From Pseudomonadota bacterium (lineage in GTDB: Bacteria > Pseudomonadota > Alphaproteobacteria > Caulobacterales > Caulobacteraceae), in contig CAUJHW010000001.1 in assembly GCA_963205005.1 (NCBI GenBank), positions 1 through 64,000 on the forward strand: a stretch of DNA of 64,000 nt, in the 5' to 3' direction. The number at the start of each line of letters is the position of its first letter. Within the stretch, counting starts at the first letter, position 1. The translations under genes were made by a program, and so were the position numbers. This document shows, piece after piece, positions 51,063-59,831 of the stretch. The notes beneath the pieces are model-generated. The model ran no database searches. It saw nothing but the letters and a program-made list of their open reading frames with translations, and was not told where the DNA came from.

Positions 51063-51812
51063 TCAGGCGAAGATCGCGGCCTGCTCATCGAGCGACAGCT
51101 GGCGCCAGGCGCCGGGTTCCATTTCGGGAGGAAGGGCCAGGCCGCCGATGCGGTCGCGATGCAGGGCGACCACATGGTTGCCGACGGCGGCGAACATGCG
51201 CCTCACCTGATGATAGCGGCCCTCGGTGATGGTCAGCCGGGCCTCCTTCGGCCCCAGCACCTCCAGTTCGGCAGGCGCCAGCGGCATGGTTTCTCCGTCC
51301 AGCATCAGCGTTCCGGCGGAGAAGAGGGCGGCCTCCCCGCCCTCCAGCGGACGGTCCAGCGTGGCCAAATATCGCTTGGGCACATGGTGCTTCGGCGAAA
51401 TCACCCGGTGCAGGAACGGACCATCGTCGGTGATCAGCAACAGGCCCGAGGTGTCCTTGTCGAGGCGCCCGATGGTCGACAGCGCCGGCATCCGCGCCTG
51501 CCAGCGCCTAGGCAGCAGCTCGTAGACGCTGCGACCGGCCTCACGGTGCGAGCAGACGACGCCCAGCGGCTTGTGCATCAGGATTGTCAGCGGCGCCGGC
51601 GGGTCGAGCGGCTGGCCGACCACGGTCATCCGCGCCGACAGGTCGGGCGTGAGCGCGATACGGGCGCCGGCGTCGCGCAGGGCTGCGCCATCCAGCTCCA
51701 CCTGCCGGTGCATGACCAGCGCCGCCACCTCGCGGCGCGATCCGTAGCCCAGGTTGGCGAGCAGGCGGTCGAGCCGAACCTGCGGCGCCTTCGTTGGAGC
51801 CTTGCCGGTCAC
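51063..51812 (-). CDS. RsuA-family pseudouridine synthase
   Basis: A 249-residue protein with an N-terminal S4 RNA-binding domain (VRLDRLLANLGYGSRREVAAL, 12-70) and a pseudouridine synthase domain whose catalytic motif is GRLDKDTSG with Asp118. The ending EGRYHQVRRMFAAVGNHVVALHR is the family's second signature. The RsuA/RluB/RluE/RluF group modifies 16S or 23S rRNA uridines. Its length and lack of a longer C-tail fit RsuA (16S position 516) best, and it is coupled by an ATGA overlap to an RsmC-like 16S methyltransferase, which supports a 16S target. Confidence 0.9.
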   Translation of the reverse strand: MTGKAPTKAPQVRLDRLLANLGYGSRREVAALVMHRQVELDGAALRDAGARIALTPDLSARMTVVGQPLDPPAPLTILMHKPLGVVCSHREAGRSVYELLPRRWQARMPALSTIGRLDKDTSGLLLITDDGPFLHRVISPKHHVPKRYLATLDRPLEGGEAALFSAGTLMLDGETMPLAPAELEVLGPKEARLTITEGRYHQVRRMFAAVGNHVVALHRDRIGGLALPPEMEPGAWRQLSLDEQAAIFA

Positions 51813-52714
51813 TTTCGGGCCTCGATGACCTTGTAGCCGCCGGCATCGGCGCGCACATCGAAGCTCTCGAAGCTGGACGACAGGGCCGCCTCGTAGGGCA
51901 GGTGGCGGTTTGCGACCAGCCAGCAGACGCCGCCCTTGCGCAGGGCCCGTGAGGCGGCCTGGATGAAGGCCACGCCCAGGTCACGATCCTCGGTCCCGCC
52001 ATCGTGGAACGGCGGGTTCATCACCACGAAATCGAGGCGGGCGGGCTCGTCGTCCAGCCGGCGAACGTCGGCCCAGCGGACAGTGACGCGCGGGTCGCCC
52101 AGATTGTGCCGGGCGCAGTCGACGGCGCGGCGGTCGATGTCGACGCAGGCCAGCGAGGACACGCGCGGCGAAGCCAGCACCCGCAGCGCCAGCAGACCCA
52201 CGCCACAGCCCAGGTCCGCGCCGTCACCAGCCATCGGCGGCATCAGTTCCATGAGGCGGGCGCTGCCGGGGTCCAGCCGGTCCCAGCTGAACACGCCCGG
52301 CTGGGTCCAGACGCCAAGGTCAGGCGACAGGCGCGGCGCGCCGGCGGCGATGGCCTCGCCGATCCCGACGGGCGACTCGGGGCGGATCACCGCGCAGAAG
52401 CGGTGGTGGCGCCGCGCATCCTCGCTGACCTCACAGCCGAACCGCTCCAGCACCTTCTTCAGGCGCGAGCCGCCCTTGTCCTTGGGGGCAAAGGCCATGA
52501 GCCGACCGCCGGGCTTCAGCGCGCGCAGCGCCTGGGCCAGCACATGGTCACGCTCAAGGGTCCCACCCGGGGCGAGGACGAGCGCCGCGTCGGCGCTCGC
52601 ATCAGGAACAGCGGCAAGGTCGCTCGAGCCTGGGACCAGCGGGGAGACCTGGGTCGCGCCGGCGGGAATGTCGACGAGGCCGGGGACCGGCAGACCATAG
52701 AGGAGCGTGCTCAT
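51809..52714 (-). CDS. RsmC-like 16S rRNA (guanine-N2) methyltransferase
   Basis: A 301-residue protein from ATG 52714 with two methyltransferase-like halves. The first lacks the SAM motifs (ADAALVLAPGGTLERDHVLAQ), while the second has the SAM-binding GADLGCGVGLLALRVLA and the catalytic NPPFHDGG. This split of a degenerate N-domain and an active C-domain is the mark of RsmC/RsmD-like class I enzymes acting on 16S G1207. It overlaps rsuA by four bases and is 49 bases downstream of prfC. The two ribosome-modifying genes are probably cotranscribed. Confidence 0.85.
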   Translation of the reverse strand: MSTLLYGLPVPGLVDIPAGATQVSPLVPGSSDLAAVPDASADAALVLAPGGTLERDHVLAQALRALKPGGRLMAFAPKDKGGSRLKKVLERFGCEVSEDARRHHRFCAVIRPESPVGIGEAIAAGAPRLSPDLGVWTQPGVFSWDRLDPGSARLMELMPPMAGDGADLGCGVGLLALRVLASPRVSSLACVDIDRRAVDCARHNLGDPRVTVRWADVRRLDDEPARLDFVVMNPPFHDGGTEDRDLGVAFIQAASRALRKGGVCWLVANRHLPYEAALSSSFESFDVRADAGGYKVIEARK

Positions 52715-52763
52715 GGCCTCACATCCCCCCGCGAAGCGGCGGGAGGTAGGGGCGACGCCTCCA

Positions 52764-54371
52764 CTAGGCCCGTTCCTTTGACCGTTCGAAACGGACCTTC
52801 GGATAGCGGTCGGTGGCATAGCCGACGTCCCAGCTGCTCTTTGCCAGGTACACCGGCTGCTCGTCGATGTCGGTCCCCATGGCGCTACGGTGCTTGGAGA
52901 TGAAGTCCTCGATGTCGGCCTTCTCGCCCAGAATCCAGCGGGCCTCGCCGAACGGGCTGGGCTCGAAGATCACGTCGAGCTGGTATTCCTCGCGCAGGCG
53001 ATCGGCCATGACCTCGAACTGAAGCTGCCCCACGGCGCCGACGATGAAGTCCGCGCCCAGGTCCGGGCGGAACAGCTGGGTCACCCCCTCCTCGGCCAGG
53101 CTCTCCAGCGCCTTCTTCAGGTGCTTGGCCTTCAGCGGATCCTTCACCCGCACCCGTTGCAGGATTTCCGGGGCGAAGTTGGGCAGGCCGGCGAAGCGCA
53201 GGGTCCCGCTCTCGGAGAGGCTGTCGCCCACCCGCAGCACGCCGTGGTTGGGGATGCCGATCACGTCGCCGGCGAAGGCGTCCTCGGCCAGTTCGCGGTC
53301 CGAGGCGAAGAACATCATCGGCGCGTTCACGGAGAGCTGCTTGCCGGTGTTCTGCACCTTCAGCTTCATCCCCCGCGTGAACCGCCCGGAGCACAGCTTC
53401 AGGAAGGCGATCCGGTCGCGGTGATTGGGGTCCATGTTGGCCTGGACCTTGAAGACGAAGCCGGTGACCTCGCGGTCGCCGGGCGCCACGTGCATATCCT
53501 CGCTGTTCTTGCGCGCCTTCACCGCCTTGGGCGGCGGGGCATAGGCGCCCAGACCCTCAAGCAGCTGGTCGACGCCGAAGTGGCGCAGCGCTGAGCCGAA
53601 GAACACCGGGGTCATGTGGCCCTCGAGAAACGACTGAGGGGCGAACGGCTTGCCGGCGCCAAGCACCAGCTCGGCGTTTTCGCTCAGCTCTTCCCGCTCG
53701 TCGGGATCGAGATATCGGTCCACCGCATTGCCACGGAACGGGATCGCGCCCGGATGGCCGTCCTCGTCGCCGGGGGCGCCGCCGCCCTTCTTCATGAACG
53801 GCAGGAACTGGTCGCGACGCAGATCCAGCATGCCCTTGAACCGCCCGCCAGAACCGGCGGGCCAGTAGAGCGGCGCCGGGTCCAGGGCCAGCTTGGACGA
53901 TACCTCGTCCAGCAGTTCGAACGGGTCCTGCGCCTCGCGGTCCATCTTGTTGATGAAGGTGACGATGGGGATGTCGCGCATCCGGCAGACTTCGAACAGC
54001 TTCAGCGTCTGCGGCTCGATACCCTTGGCGGCGTCCAGCACCATGACCGCGGCGTCAGCGGCCGTAAGGGTCCGGTAGGTGTCTTCCGAGAAGTCCTCGT
54101 GCCCAGGGGTGTCGAGCAGGTTGAACATCAGCCCGTCGTGGTCGAACGTCATCACCGAGGCCGAGACCGAAATCCCGCGCTCGCGCTCGATCTTCATCCA
54201 GTCGGAACGCGTGCGGCGGTTCTCGCCGCGCGCACGCACCTGGCCCGCCGCCCGGATCGCCCCGCCGGCCAGCAGCAGGTTCTCGGTGAGCGTGGTCTTG
54301 CCGGCGTCAGGGTGGGAGATGATCGCGAAGGTGCGCCGGCGGGCAGCCTCGGCGGCAGGAGAGCTGGACAT
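52764..54371 (-). CDS. prfC: Peptide chain release factor 3
   Basis: A 535-residue translational GTPase. G1 is HPDAGKT (20-26), G2 the switch region ERERGISVSASVM, G3 LLDTPGHEDFSEDTYRTL, G4 TFINKMDREAQDP, and domains II-III continue to VYLAKSSWDVGYATDRYPKV. EF-G and LepA are excluded by the RF3-specific ERGISVSSSVM-type switch and length (E. coli RF3 is 529). RF3 recycles RF1/RF2 from the ribosome after peptide release. It heads a minus-strand run of prfC, rsmC, rsuA. Confidence 0.96.
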   Translation of the reverse strand: MSSSPAAEAARRRTFAIISHPDAGKTTLTENLLLAGGAIRAAGQVRARGENRRTRSDWMKIERERGISVSASVMTFDHDGLMFNLLDTPGHEDFSEDTYRTLTAADAAVMVLDAAKGIEPQTLKLFEVCRMRDIPIVTFINKMDREAQDPFELLDEVSSKLALDPAPLYWPAGSGGRFKGMLDLRRDQFLPFMKKGGGAPGDEDGHPGAIPFRGNAVDRYLDPDEREELSENAELVLGAGKPFAPQSFLEGHMTPVFFGSALRHFGVDQLLEGLGAYAPPPKAVKARKNSEDMHVAPGDREVTGFVFKVQANMDPNHRDRIAFLKLCSGRFTRGMKLKVQNTGKQLSVNAPMMFFASDRELAEDAFAGDVIGIPNHGVLRVGDSLSESGTLRFAGLPNFAPEILQRVRVKDPLKAKHLKKALESLAEEGVTQLFRPDLGADFIVGAVGQLQFEVMADRLREEYQLDVIFEPSPFGEARWILGEKADIEDFISKHRSAMGTDIDEQPVYLAKSSWDVGYATDRYPKVRFERSKERA

Positions 54372-54471
54372 GCCGCGCGCCTATCACGCAAGGGCGCCCC
54401 ACGGAAGCGTCGGGCGTCATGAGAGGCGCCGTGGCATGGCCCGAGGACCCGGCCAGGCCGGCGTTCCCGCC

Positions 54472-54816
54472 TCAGCCCTTCTCGACCGGCTCGACCAGGA
54501 AGTGGCGGCCGTCGCGGTCCTCGATCTCGACCACCCAGACGTCGGGGTCCACGCGGGCGGCGCGCTCGATGTAGCGGTCGAGGTCCGCCTCCGTTCGGGA
54601 GGCTACGGGCTCCATCCAGATGCGGTCGCCGTCGCCCTTCGTGGCCTCGGACAGCAGCCGGCAGGTGCGGTCGGAGCGATTGACCACCTTGACCAGCACG
54701 GCGCCGGCGCGCGGGTCGCCCTTGCGCACGACCATGGCGAAGCCGCCGCCGATCTCGACGCGGCGGATCAGGGCGCCGACCCAGATATCAGTGGAGAGCA
54801 GCATGGACGGGACCAT
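54472..54816 (-). CDS. DUF1491 family protein
   Basis: A protein of 110-114 residues; ATG at 54816 or 54804, and neither has a clear ribosome binding site. The pattern TDIWVGALIRRVEIGGGFAMVVRKGDPRAGAVLVKV is the DUF1491 opening. ERAARVDPDVWVVEIEDRDGRHFLV follows. The family is restricted to alphaproteobacteria and has no known role. No signal peptide or membrane helix is present. It is divergent from the secreted protein at 54915-55808 and stands 100 bases upstream of prfC on the same strand. Confidence 0.88.
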   Translation of the reverse strand: MVPSMLLSTDIWVGALIRRVEIGGGFAMVVRKGDPRAGAVLVKVVNRSDRTCRLLSEATKGDGDRIWMEPVASRTEADLDRYIERAARVDPDVWVVEIEDRDGRHFLVEPVEKG

Positions 54817-54914
54817 GCGCTGAACCGGGGGCCGAGCGTCAACCTTGGTTCAACACTGTTCGGGTAGAGCTTCTACCTGACGGCCCGTGAATGGCCGCAC
54901 ATGAGAGAAGACGC

Positions 54915-55808
54915 ATGACGAGCACGCGCAGAAGCGCGAAGCCGGCGTCTCGGTGGATGGGGTTGCTGGGTCTGGCCCTCGTGGCCGCTCCCGGTCTGGC
55001 GTTTGGCCAGGCGGCGGACCTGTTTGTCGAGCGAACGGCCACCGGGGTCGCAGGCGAACGCTGCGGCCTTTTCACGCCCGAACTCACCTCGGCACTGGCG
55101 GCGGCCACACTTCAGGCCCGCGGCGCAGCTCTGCGCGCGGGGATGGACGCCAAGGCCCTCGACGCCCTCGACCGCGACGCCCGCTACCGCGCGGCGCAAC
55201 TGGACTGCCGCAATCCCCGGGTGATCGCCGCCGCCGAACGCGTGCGCACGGCGTTCTCGGCCTATTCGAAAACCGCGCGGATGACCTATCCCGGAGAAGC
55301 GGCCGACTGGCGCGCCGACCGTGGCTCCGGACGGGCCGCCCGCTGGCGGCTGGCGCAGGACAGCCGCTTCGGCGCCGACCGGATGACCTTCGGCCTGGCC
55401 GGCTGGCAGGGCGCCAGCGGCCTGCTGGCTGTGGCCAGCTTCGCCGACGGCGGCAGCCCCTATGCCGCGCGGCTGGTCCTGCGCGACGGGACGAAGACCC
55501 TGGGCCCCTACCTGGTGGCGGGCGGCAAGGCCGCGCCGCTGGCCCGCAAGCTCCCGCCGCGCTCGGCCACGCGCGGCTACATGGCCGAGGCCCGCAGCGC
55601 CGCGGGACCGGACCTGCTGCCGCGGACCGTCGAGACCGGCTGGGCCTTCCGCTTCCCCGCCACGGCAGCCCGCGCACTGGCCGCCCTCGACCCGCGCGAG
55701 GCCGTGGCGGTGGAGTTCCTGTTCCCCGGCGAACAGGTGCGCACGGCCTATGTCGAGGTGGGCGACTTCGCCGCCGGCCAGGCCTTCCTGCAGATGGCGG
55801 CGCGCTGA
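54915..55808 (+). CDS. Secreted protein of unknown function
   Basis: A 297-residue protein from ATG 54915 (GAGAAG 5 bases upstream). The N-terminus MTSTRRSAKPASRWMGLLGL with the hydrophobic run LLGLALVAAPGLAFG is a signal peptide. The mature part has two early cysteines (GERCGLF and AQLDCRN), probably disulfide-bonded, and a C-terminal beta-rich half. I recognise no family, catalytic motif or membrane segment. The divergent DUF1491 gene and the convergent divJ give no functional clue. Confidence 0.75.
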   Translation: MTSTRRSAKPASRWMGLLGLALVAAPGLAFGQAADLFVERTATGVAGERCGLFTPELTSALAAATLQARGAALRAGMDAKALDALDRDARYRAAQLDCRNPRVIAAAERVRTAFSAYSKTARMTYPGEAADWRADRGSGRAARWRLAQDSRFGADRMTFGLAGWQGASGLLAVASFADGGSPYAARLVLRDGTKTLGPYLVAGGKAAPLARKLPPRSATRGYMAEARSAAGPDLLPRTVETGWAFRFPATAARALAALDPREAVAVEFLFPGEQVRTAYVEVGDFAAGQAFLQMAAR

Positions 55809-55819
55809 CGCGCCAGGGT

Positions 55820-57463
55820 TCAGAGCCGCTGACGGATGGGTTCGGCCGCTTCCAGGGTAACCACAGGCAGGCGGACGGTGACGGCCGTGCCTTCGCCCAT
55901 GGCGCTTTCAACACTCATGTCGCCGCCGTGCAGGCGGGCGAAGGCGCGGACAAGGGAAAGGCCGAGGCCTGACCCGGCGGCGCGCTGCTCGGCGTCACCG
56001 GCCTGTTCGAACGGGCGGCCCAGACGCTCCAGGTCGTCGCGGGCGATGCCGACGCCGGTATCTGCGACCACCAGTTCCAGCACATCGCCATCGGCCTGCA
56101 GTGTGACGGTCACCGCGCCGCCGCGCGGGGTGAACTTCAGAGCGTTGGAGATCAGGTTCAGGGCGATCTGCTTCAGCGCCCGACGGTCGGCGTCGGCGTA
56201 GAGCGGCATGGCCGGCAGGGCCGCGCGCAGGTGCACACCCGCCCGGTCGGCCTGGCCGCGCATCAGCCGCAGCACCGCCTCGACGGCGTCGCCGGCGTCG
56301 AAGGTCTCGATCGACAGCTCGAAGCGCTCGGCCTCGATCTTCGACATGTCGAGCACGTCGTTGATCAGCTCCAGCAGGTGGCTCCCGGACTCGTGGATCA
56401 GCTCGGCATACTCGGCGTAGCGGTCGGCCATCGGGCCGAACAGCCGCTGCCGCATGATGTCGGAGAAGCCCATGATGGCGTTGAGCGGCGTCCGCAGTTC
56501 GTGGCTCATGTTGGCCAGGAAGCGGGACTTGCCGGCGTTCTGCTGCTCAGCCGCGAGGCGCGCGGCCTCCTGGCGGCGTTCGCGCGCGAACTGCTCTCGG
56601 GCGTCGCGGACGGCCGCGACCAGCTGGCCGTCTTCGCCGGCGCGCAGGCTTATCTCCAGCCAGCCGTCGGCATCGATGGGGGTGGTGACGTAGCAGCCGC
56701 CGACGCCGGTCCGGGCCGCGTCGTGCAGGGCGGCAGCCAGGGTCGGCAGGTCGGCTTCGGCGACCAGATGGCCCAGGCTGCGGCCCTCCAGGTCGGCGGG
56801 CGCGAATCCGGCCATGGATGCGCCGGCCGCGTTGAGAATCCGGCCGGTGCGGTCGAGCACGGCCAGCAGCAGGGGTTGTCGGGCCAGCAGCGCCAGCGCC
56901 CGGTCCGCGCGTTCACCGCGGCGGGCGTCGCGCTTCACCGCGCCCTGGAATCCCACCAGTCCGGCGGCGAAGCCCAGGGTCAGCGTGCCGAGCGCGGTGA
57001 GACTGAGCCAGGGGACAAGCGCCGTGGCGGCCCCCGGCAGCGCGAAGAGGGCGGTGTCCAGCGCGGTGACGGCGGCGGAAGCCAGGGCCGCGGCGGCGCC
57101 GAGGGCCAGCAGCTCACGCCGGTGAAACGCGGCGGCCGCCGCCGCGGGGGCCAGGCACCAGACCGCGAGCGGCCCGGCGATCCCGCCGGTGAGGTGGCTC
57201 GCGCCCGTGCCGGCGATGGCCCAAGTGAGGACCGCCACCGTCCGCCCGACAGAGCCGGCCTGCGACAGCACCGCACCCAGCAGCGCCGCGGCGCCGACCG
57301 AGGCCAGGGCCGCCAGTTCCGGGCCTTCCGCCAGCCGGCCCCCGGCGGCTAGGAATCCGGTGACGGCTGCGATGGCGACAGCCCAGCCCGCATGCCACAG
57401 GCCAGCGAACGCCGCATCGCTGCGTCGCTGCGCCTTCGGCCGAGTGTGGCGGGCCCTGGCCAT
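55820..57463 (-). CDS. divJ: Cell-cycle histidine kinase DivJ
   Basis: A 547-residue kinase from ATG 57463. The N-terminal half has about six membrane helices (AVAIAAVTGFLAAGG, LASVGAAALLGAVLS, AAVTALDTALFALPG, LTALGTLTLGFAAGLVGF and others). A PAS domain follows (LLAVLDRTGRILNAAGASMAG, about 215-300). HisKA has His321 ([20 protein letters not shown]), then [20 protein letters not shown]. HATPase is complete (NLISNALKFT, DTGVGIARDD, GSGLGLSLV). The six-helix plus PAS layout and the YAEYAELIHESGSHLLELIN segment match Caulobacter DivJ (597 aa), which localises to the stalked pole and phosphorylates DivK and PleD. A longer start at 57637 would overlap the divergent gene. Confidence 0.82.
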   Translation of the reverse strand: MARARHTRPKAQRRSDAAFAGLWHAGWAVAIAAVTGFLAAGGRLAEGPELAALASVGAAALLGAVLSQAGSVGRTVAVLTWAIAGTGASHLTGGIAGPLAVWCLAPAAAAAAFHRRELLALGAAAALASAAVTALDTALFALPGAATALVPWLSLTALGTLTLGFAAGLVGFQGAVKRDARRGERADRALALLARQPLLLAVLDRTGRILNAAGASMAGFAPADLEGRSLGHLVAEADLPTLAAALHDAARTGVGGCYVTTPIDADGWLEISLRAGEDGQLVAAVRDAREQFARERRQEAARLAAEQQNAGKSRFLANMSHELRTPLNAIMGFSDIMRQRLFGPMADRYAEYAELIHESGSHLLELINDVLDMSKIEAERFELSIETFDAGDAVEAVLRLMRGQADRAGVHLRAALPAMPLYADADRRALKQIALNLISNALKFTPRGGAVTVTLQADGDVLELVVADTGVGIARDDLERLGRPFEQAGDAEQRAAGSGLGLSLVRAFARLHGGDMSVESAMGEGTAVTVRLPVVTLEAAEPIRQRL

Positions 57464-57603
57464 CACGAATCCCGTCGCCCGTTCGCGGGGCGTCCGCAAC
57501 CTACCCCGGCAGAGCTTGCGCGGCGAGACGCCGCCCCGAAAGACTTTCGTAAGCGGGATGCGCCACCCTGTGGGTCCCGATCGTCGAGGCAAATCGCCGT
57601 CGC

Positions 57604-58362
57604 ATGGCTCATCAGGCCAAACTCCAGTCCGGCGCAACCGATCGCGCCCCTGCCCGCGACACAGCGGAGATGGACGAGCAGAAACGCTCGTTCCTGCGAA
57701 TGGCCAGCCATGAGCTGCGCACGCCGCTCAACTCCATTCTCGGCTTCTCCGAAATTCTCGCTACGGAACTGTATGGCCCCTTGGGCTCCCCCCAGTACAA
57801 GGAATATGCCGAGATCATCCACGGCAGCGGCCGCAAGCTGCTGCGGCTGGTGAACCAGGTGCTGGAAATTGCCCGGCTGGATGGCCGCGCGACGGACTTC
57901 GTCACCCGCGCCGAGCCGCTCGGCCCCGCCTTCGACAATGTGCTGGAAACCCTGGCTCCTGACCTGGCGGCGCGCGGCGTGACCGTCGAGATCGCCCGGC
58001 GCGCGGGCCTGCCCACCGTGGTCGCCGATTCCCGCGGCCTGCGGACGGTGCTCCTGAACCTGCTGCAGAACGCCATCGCCTTTTCGCCCCAGGGCGGGGT
58101 GGTTCGGGTCGAGACGCGGACCGCCGGCGCGGACGTGGAGATCCGCATCCACGACGACGGCGAGGGCGTCGATCCCGACGAAATCCCGCGCCTGATGGCT
58201 CCCTTCGAGCAGGGTGAGAACGCCCTGACCCGTCGCTCGGAAGGCGCCGGCCTGGGCCTGCCGATCAGCGACATGACCTGCAGGGCGATGGGCGGCCGCC
58301 TGTGGCTGGACTCGCGCCCCGACGCGGGCCTGACCGCGACGGTGCGGCTGCCCGCCGCCTGA
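57604..58362 (+). CDS. Soluble histidine kinase without a sensor domain
   Basis: A 252-residue protein with only kinase domains: HisKA with His36 ([20 protein letters not shown]) and HATPase with NLLQNAIAF, DDGEGVDPDE and GAGLGLPIS. There is no membrane segment, PAS or GAF domain. A second ATG at 57670 sits directly after GCGGAG and would give a shorter 230-residue form. The H-box neighbourhood (FSEILATELYGPLGSPQYKEY) is of the DivJ/PleC class, so it may act on DivK-type receivers or as a phosphatase. It is divergent from divJ, 140 bases apart. No response regulator gene is adjacent. Confidence 0.85.
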   Translation: MAHQAKLQSGATDRAPARDTAEMDEQKRSFLRMASHELRTPLNSILGFSEILATELYGPLGSPQYKEYAEIIHGSGRKLLRLVNQVLEIARLDGRATDFVTRAEPLGPAFDNVLETLAPDLAARGVTVEIARRAGLPTVVADSRGLRTVLLNLLQNAIAFSPQGGVVRVETRTAGADVEIRIHDDGEGVDPDEIPRLMAPFEQGENALTRRSEGAGLGLPISDMTCRAMGGRLWLDSRPDAGLTATVRLPAA

Positions 58363-58405
58363 CACACGGGTTGCTACGGAGCCCGCGCCTCCTTAAGTCG
58401 CCGCC

Positions 58406-58825
58406 ATGGCCGACATCGAAAGTGCGCTGACCGAACTCGCTGACGAGTTCGAACTCCTGGGCGACTGGGAAGAGCGCTACCGCTACGTGATCGAACTGGG
58501 CAAGGACCTGGCCCCGCTGAGCGACGCCGAGCGAAATGACGCCAACAAGGTCCGCGGGTGCGCCAGCCAGGTCTGGATGGTGACCGAGCCGCAGGCCGGC
58601 GGAACCCTGGCCTTCCGCGGCGACTCCGACGCCCACATCGTGCGTGGTCTGATCGCCATCCTGCTGCGGCTGTACTCGGGCCATTCTCCGGCGCAGATCC
58701 TGGCCTTCGACGCCAGGGCGGCCTTCGATCGGCTGGGCCTTTCAGGGGCGTTGTCATCTCAGAGGTCGAACGGCCTGGCTTCGATGGTGGAACGCGTGCG
58801 GCGCGACGCCGGGGCCGTCAGCTAG
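58406..58825 (+). CDS. sufE: SufE family cysteine desulfuration protein
   Basis: A 139-residue protein with the SufE hallmark VRGCASQVW, in which Cys52 accepts persulfide sulfur from SufS. The N-terminal helix LADEFELLGDWEERYRYVIELGKDL is conserved in the family. It enhances SufS activity and passes sulfur to the SufBCD scaffold for Fe-S cluster assembly. The suf operon itself is not in the window, so sufE is separate here. It follows the soluble kinase gene by 43 bases on the same strand. Confidence 0.94.
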   Translation: MADIESALTELADEFELLGDWEERYRYVIELGKDLAPLSDAERNDANKVRGCASQVWMVTEPQAGGTLAFRGDSDAHIVRGLIAILLRLYSGHSPAQILAFDARAAFDRLGLSGALSSQRSNGLASMVERVRRDAGAVS

Positions 58826-58883
58826 CGACCTTTACCTTGCAGTCCGTTGCTGACAGCCTCGCGGTTCACGCTTGGGGGCGAGC

Positions 58884-59831
58884 ATGGTTCGGGGGCGTTT
58901 GATCGGCCTGGCTGCGGCAGGGCTGTTCGTGGGGCTGGCGGCGCAGGCGGCGACCCGCCCGTCAACTTCGCTGGAGGGCCTCTGGAACGGCGCCTCTTTC
59001 ACCGAGCTGGAGCGGCCCGACGAGTTCAAGACGCTGGTCATCACCGAGGCGCAGGCCCGCGCCCGGGAGAAGAAACTGGGGCCCACCGGCGGCGTGGACG
59101 TGGGCAAGGATGAGCTGGGCCAGGGAACGTCGGAGTTCCCGGAGTCCGGAACCGGCATGTTGCGGGTGGGCGGCCAGGTCCGGTCATCCGTGATCGTGGA
59201 CCCGTCCGACGGCAAGCTGCCGCTCAGCAAGGCGGCCAGGGCGCAGCTGGGGATCGAGCCGAAGCGCCGGCGCGGATACGACAACGTGGAGGCCCGCCCC
59301 CAGGACGAACGCTGCCTGACCGCCGACCCGGCGGGCGCGCCGACCCTGCCAAGCGCCGACGCCAATGTGGTCCAGATCGTGGAAGCGCCGGGCTACGTGG
59401 TGCTGGTGGCGGAGCGCTACCACGATGCCAGGATCATTCCGCTCGACCGCCCCCGCGATCCACACGCGCCGCCATCCTGGGCGGGCGATTCCGTCGGCCA
59501 TTGGGAGGGCGGCGTCCTCGTGGTCGAAACCGCGAATTTCCGTCCCGGACTGACCAAGCGCCAGGACAATTTCTACGTTTCGCCCCGGACCCGGGTGGTG
59601 GAACGGTTCCGCCGGATCGCGTCGGACCGCATCCACTACGAGTTCAGCGTCACCGACCCTGACCTGTTCACCCAGACCTGGCGCGGCGAGTACGAGTTCG
59701 CTCCGGCGTCCGCGATCTTTGAGTACGCCTGTCACGAGGGAAACTATTCGCTCGTCAGCATCCTCGAGGCGGCGCGTCTGGGCCGGCAGGACGAGCCGCC
59801 GCCCGAACCCCCGCCAGCGGCCACGCCCTAG
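58884..59831 (+). CDS. Secreted protein of an uncharacterised bacterial family
   Basis: A 315-residue protein from ATG 58884 (GGGGG upstream). The signal peptide is VRGRLIGLAAAGLFVGLAAQA. The sequence carries motifs I know from many Acidobacteria and alphaproteobacteria: WNGASFTELERP, ARPQDERCLT, PGYVVLVAERYHDARIIPLD, GDSVGHWEGGVLVVETANF. The C-terminus is Pro-rich (EPPPEPPPAATP). No enzyme residues have been assigned to this family to my knowledge. Its TAG stop shares CTAG (59828-59831) with the convergent PAS protein gene. Confidence 0.8.
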   Translation: MVRGRLIGLAAAGLFVGLAAQAATRPSTSLEGLWNGASFTELERPDEFKTLVITEAQARAREKKLGPTGGVDVGKDELGQGTSEFPESGTGMLRVGGQVRSSVIVDPSDGKLPLSKAARAQLGIEPKRRRGYDNVEARPQDERCLTADPAGAPTLPSADANVVQIVEAPGYVVLVAERYHDARIIPLDRPRDPHAPPSWAGDSVGHWEGGVLVVETANFRPGLTKRQDNFYVSPRTRVVERFRRIASDRIHYEFSVTDPDLFTQTWRGEYEFAPASAIFEYACHEGNYSLVSILEAARLGRQDEPPPEPPPAATP

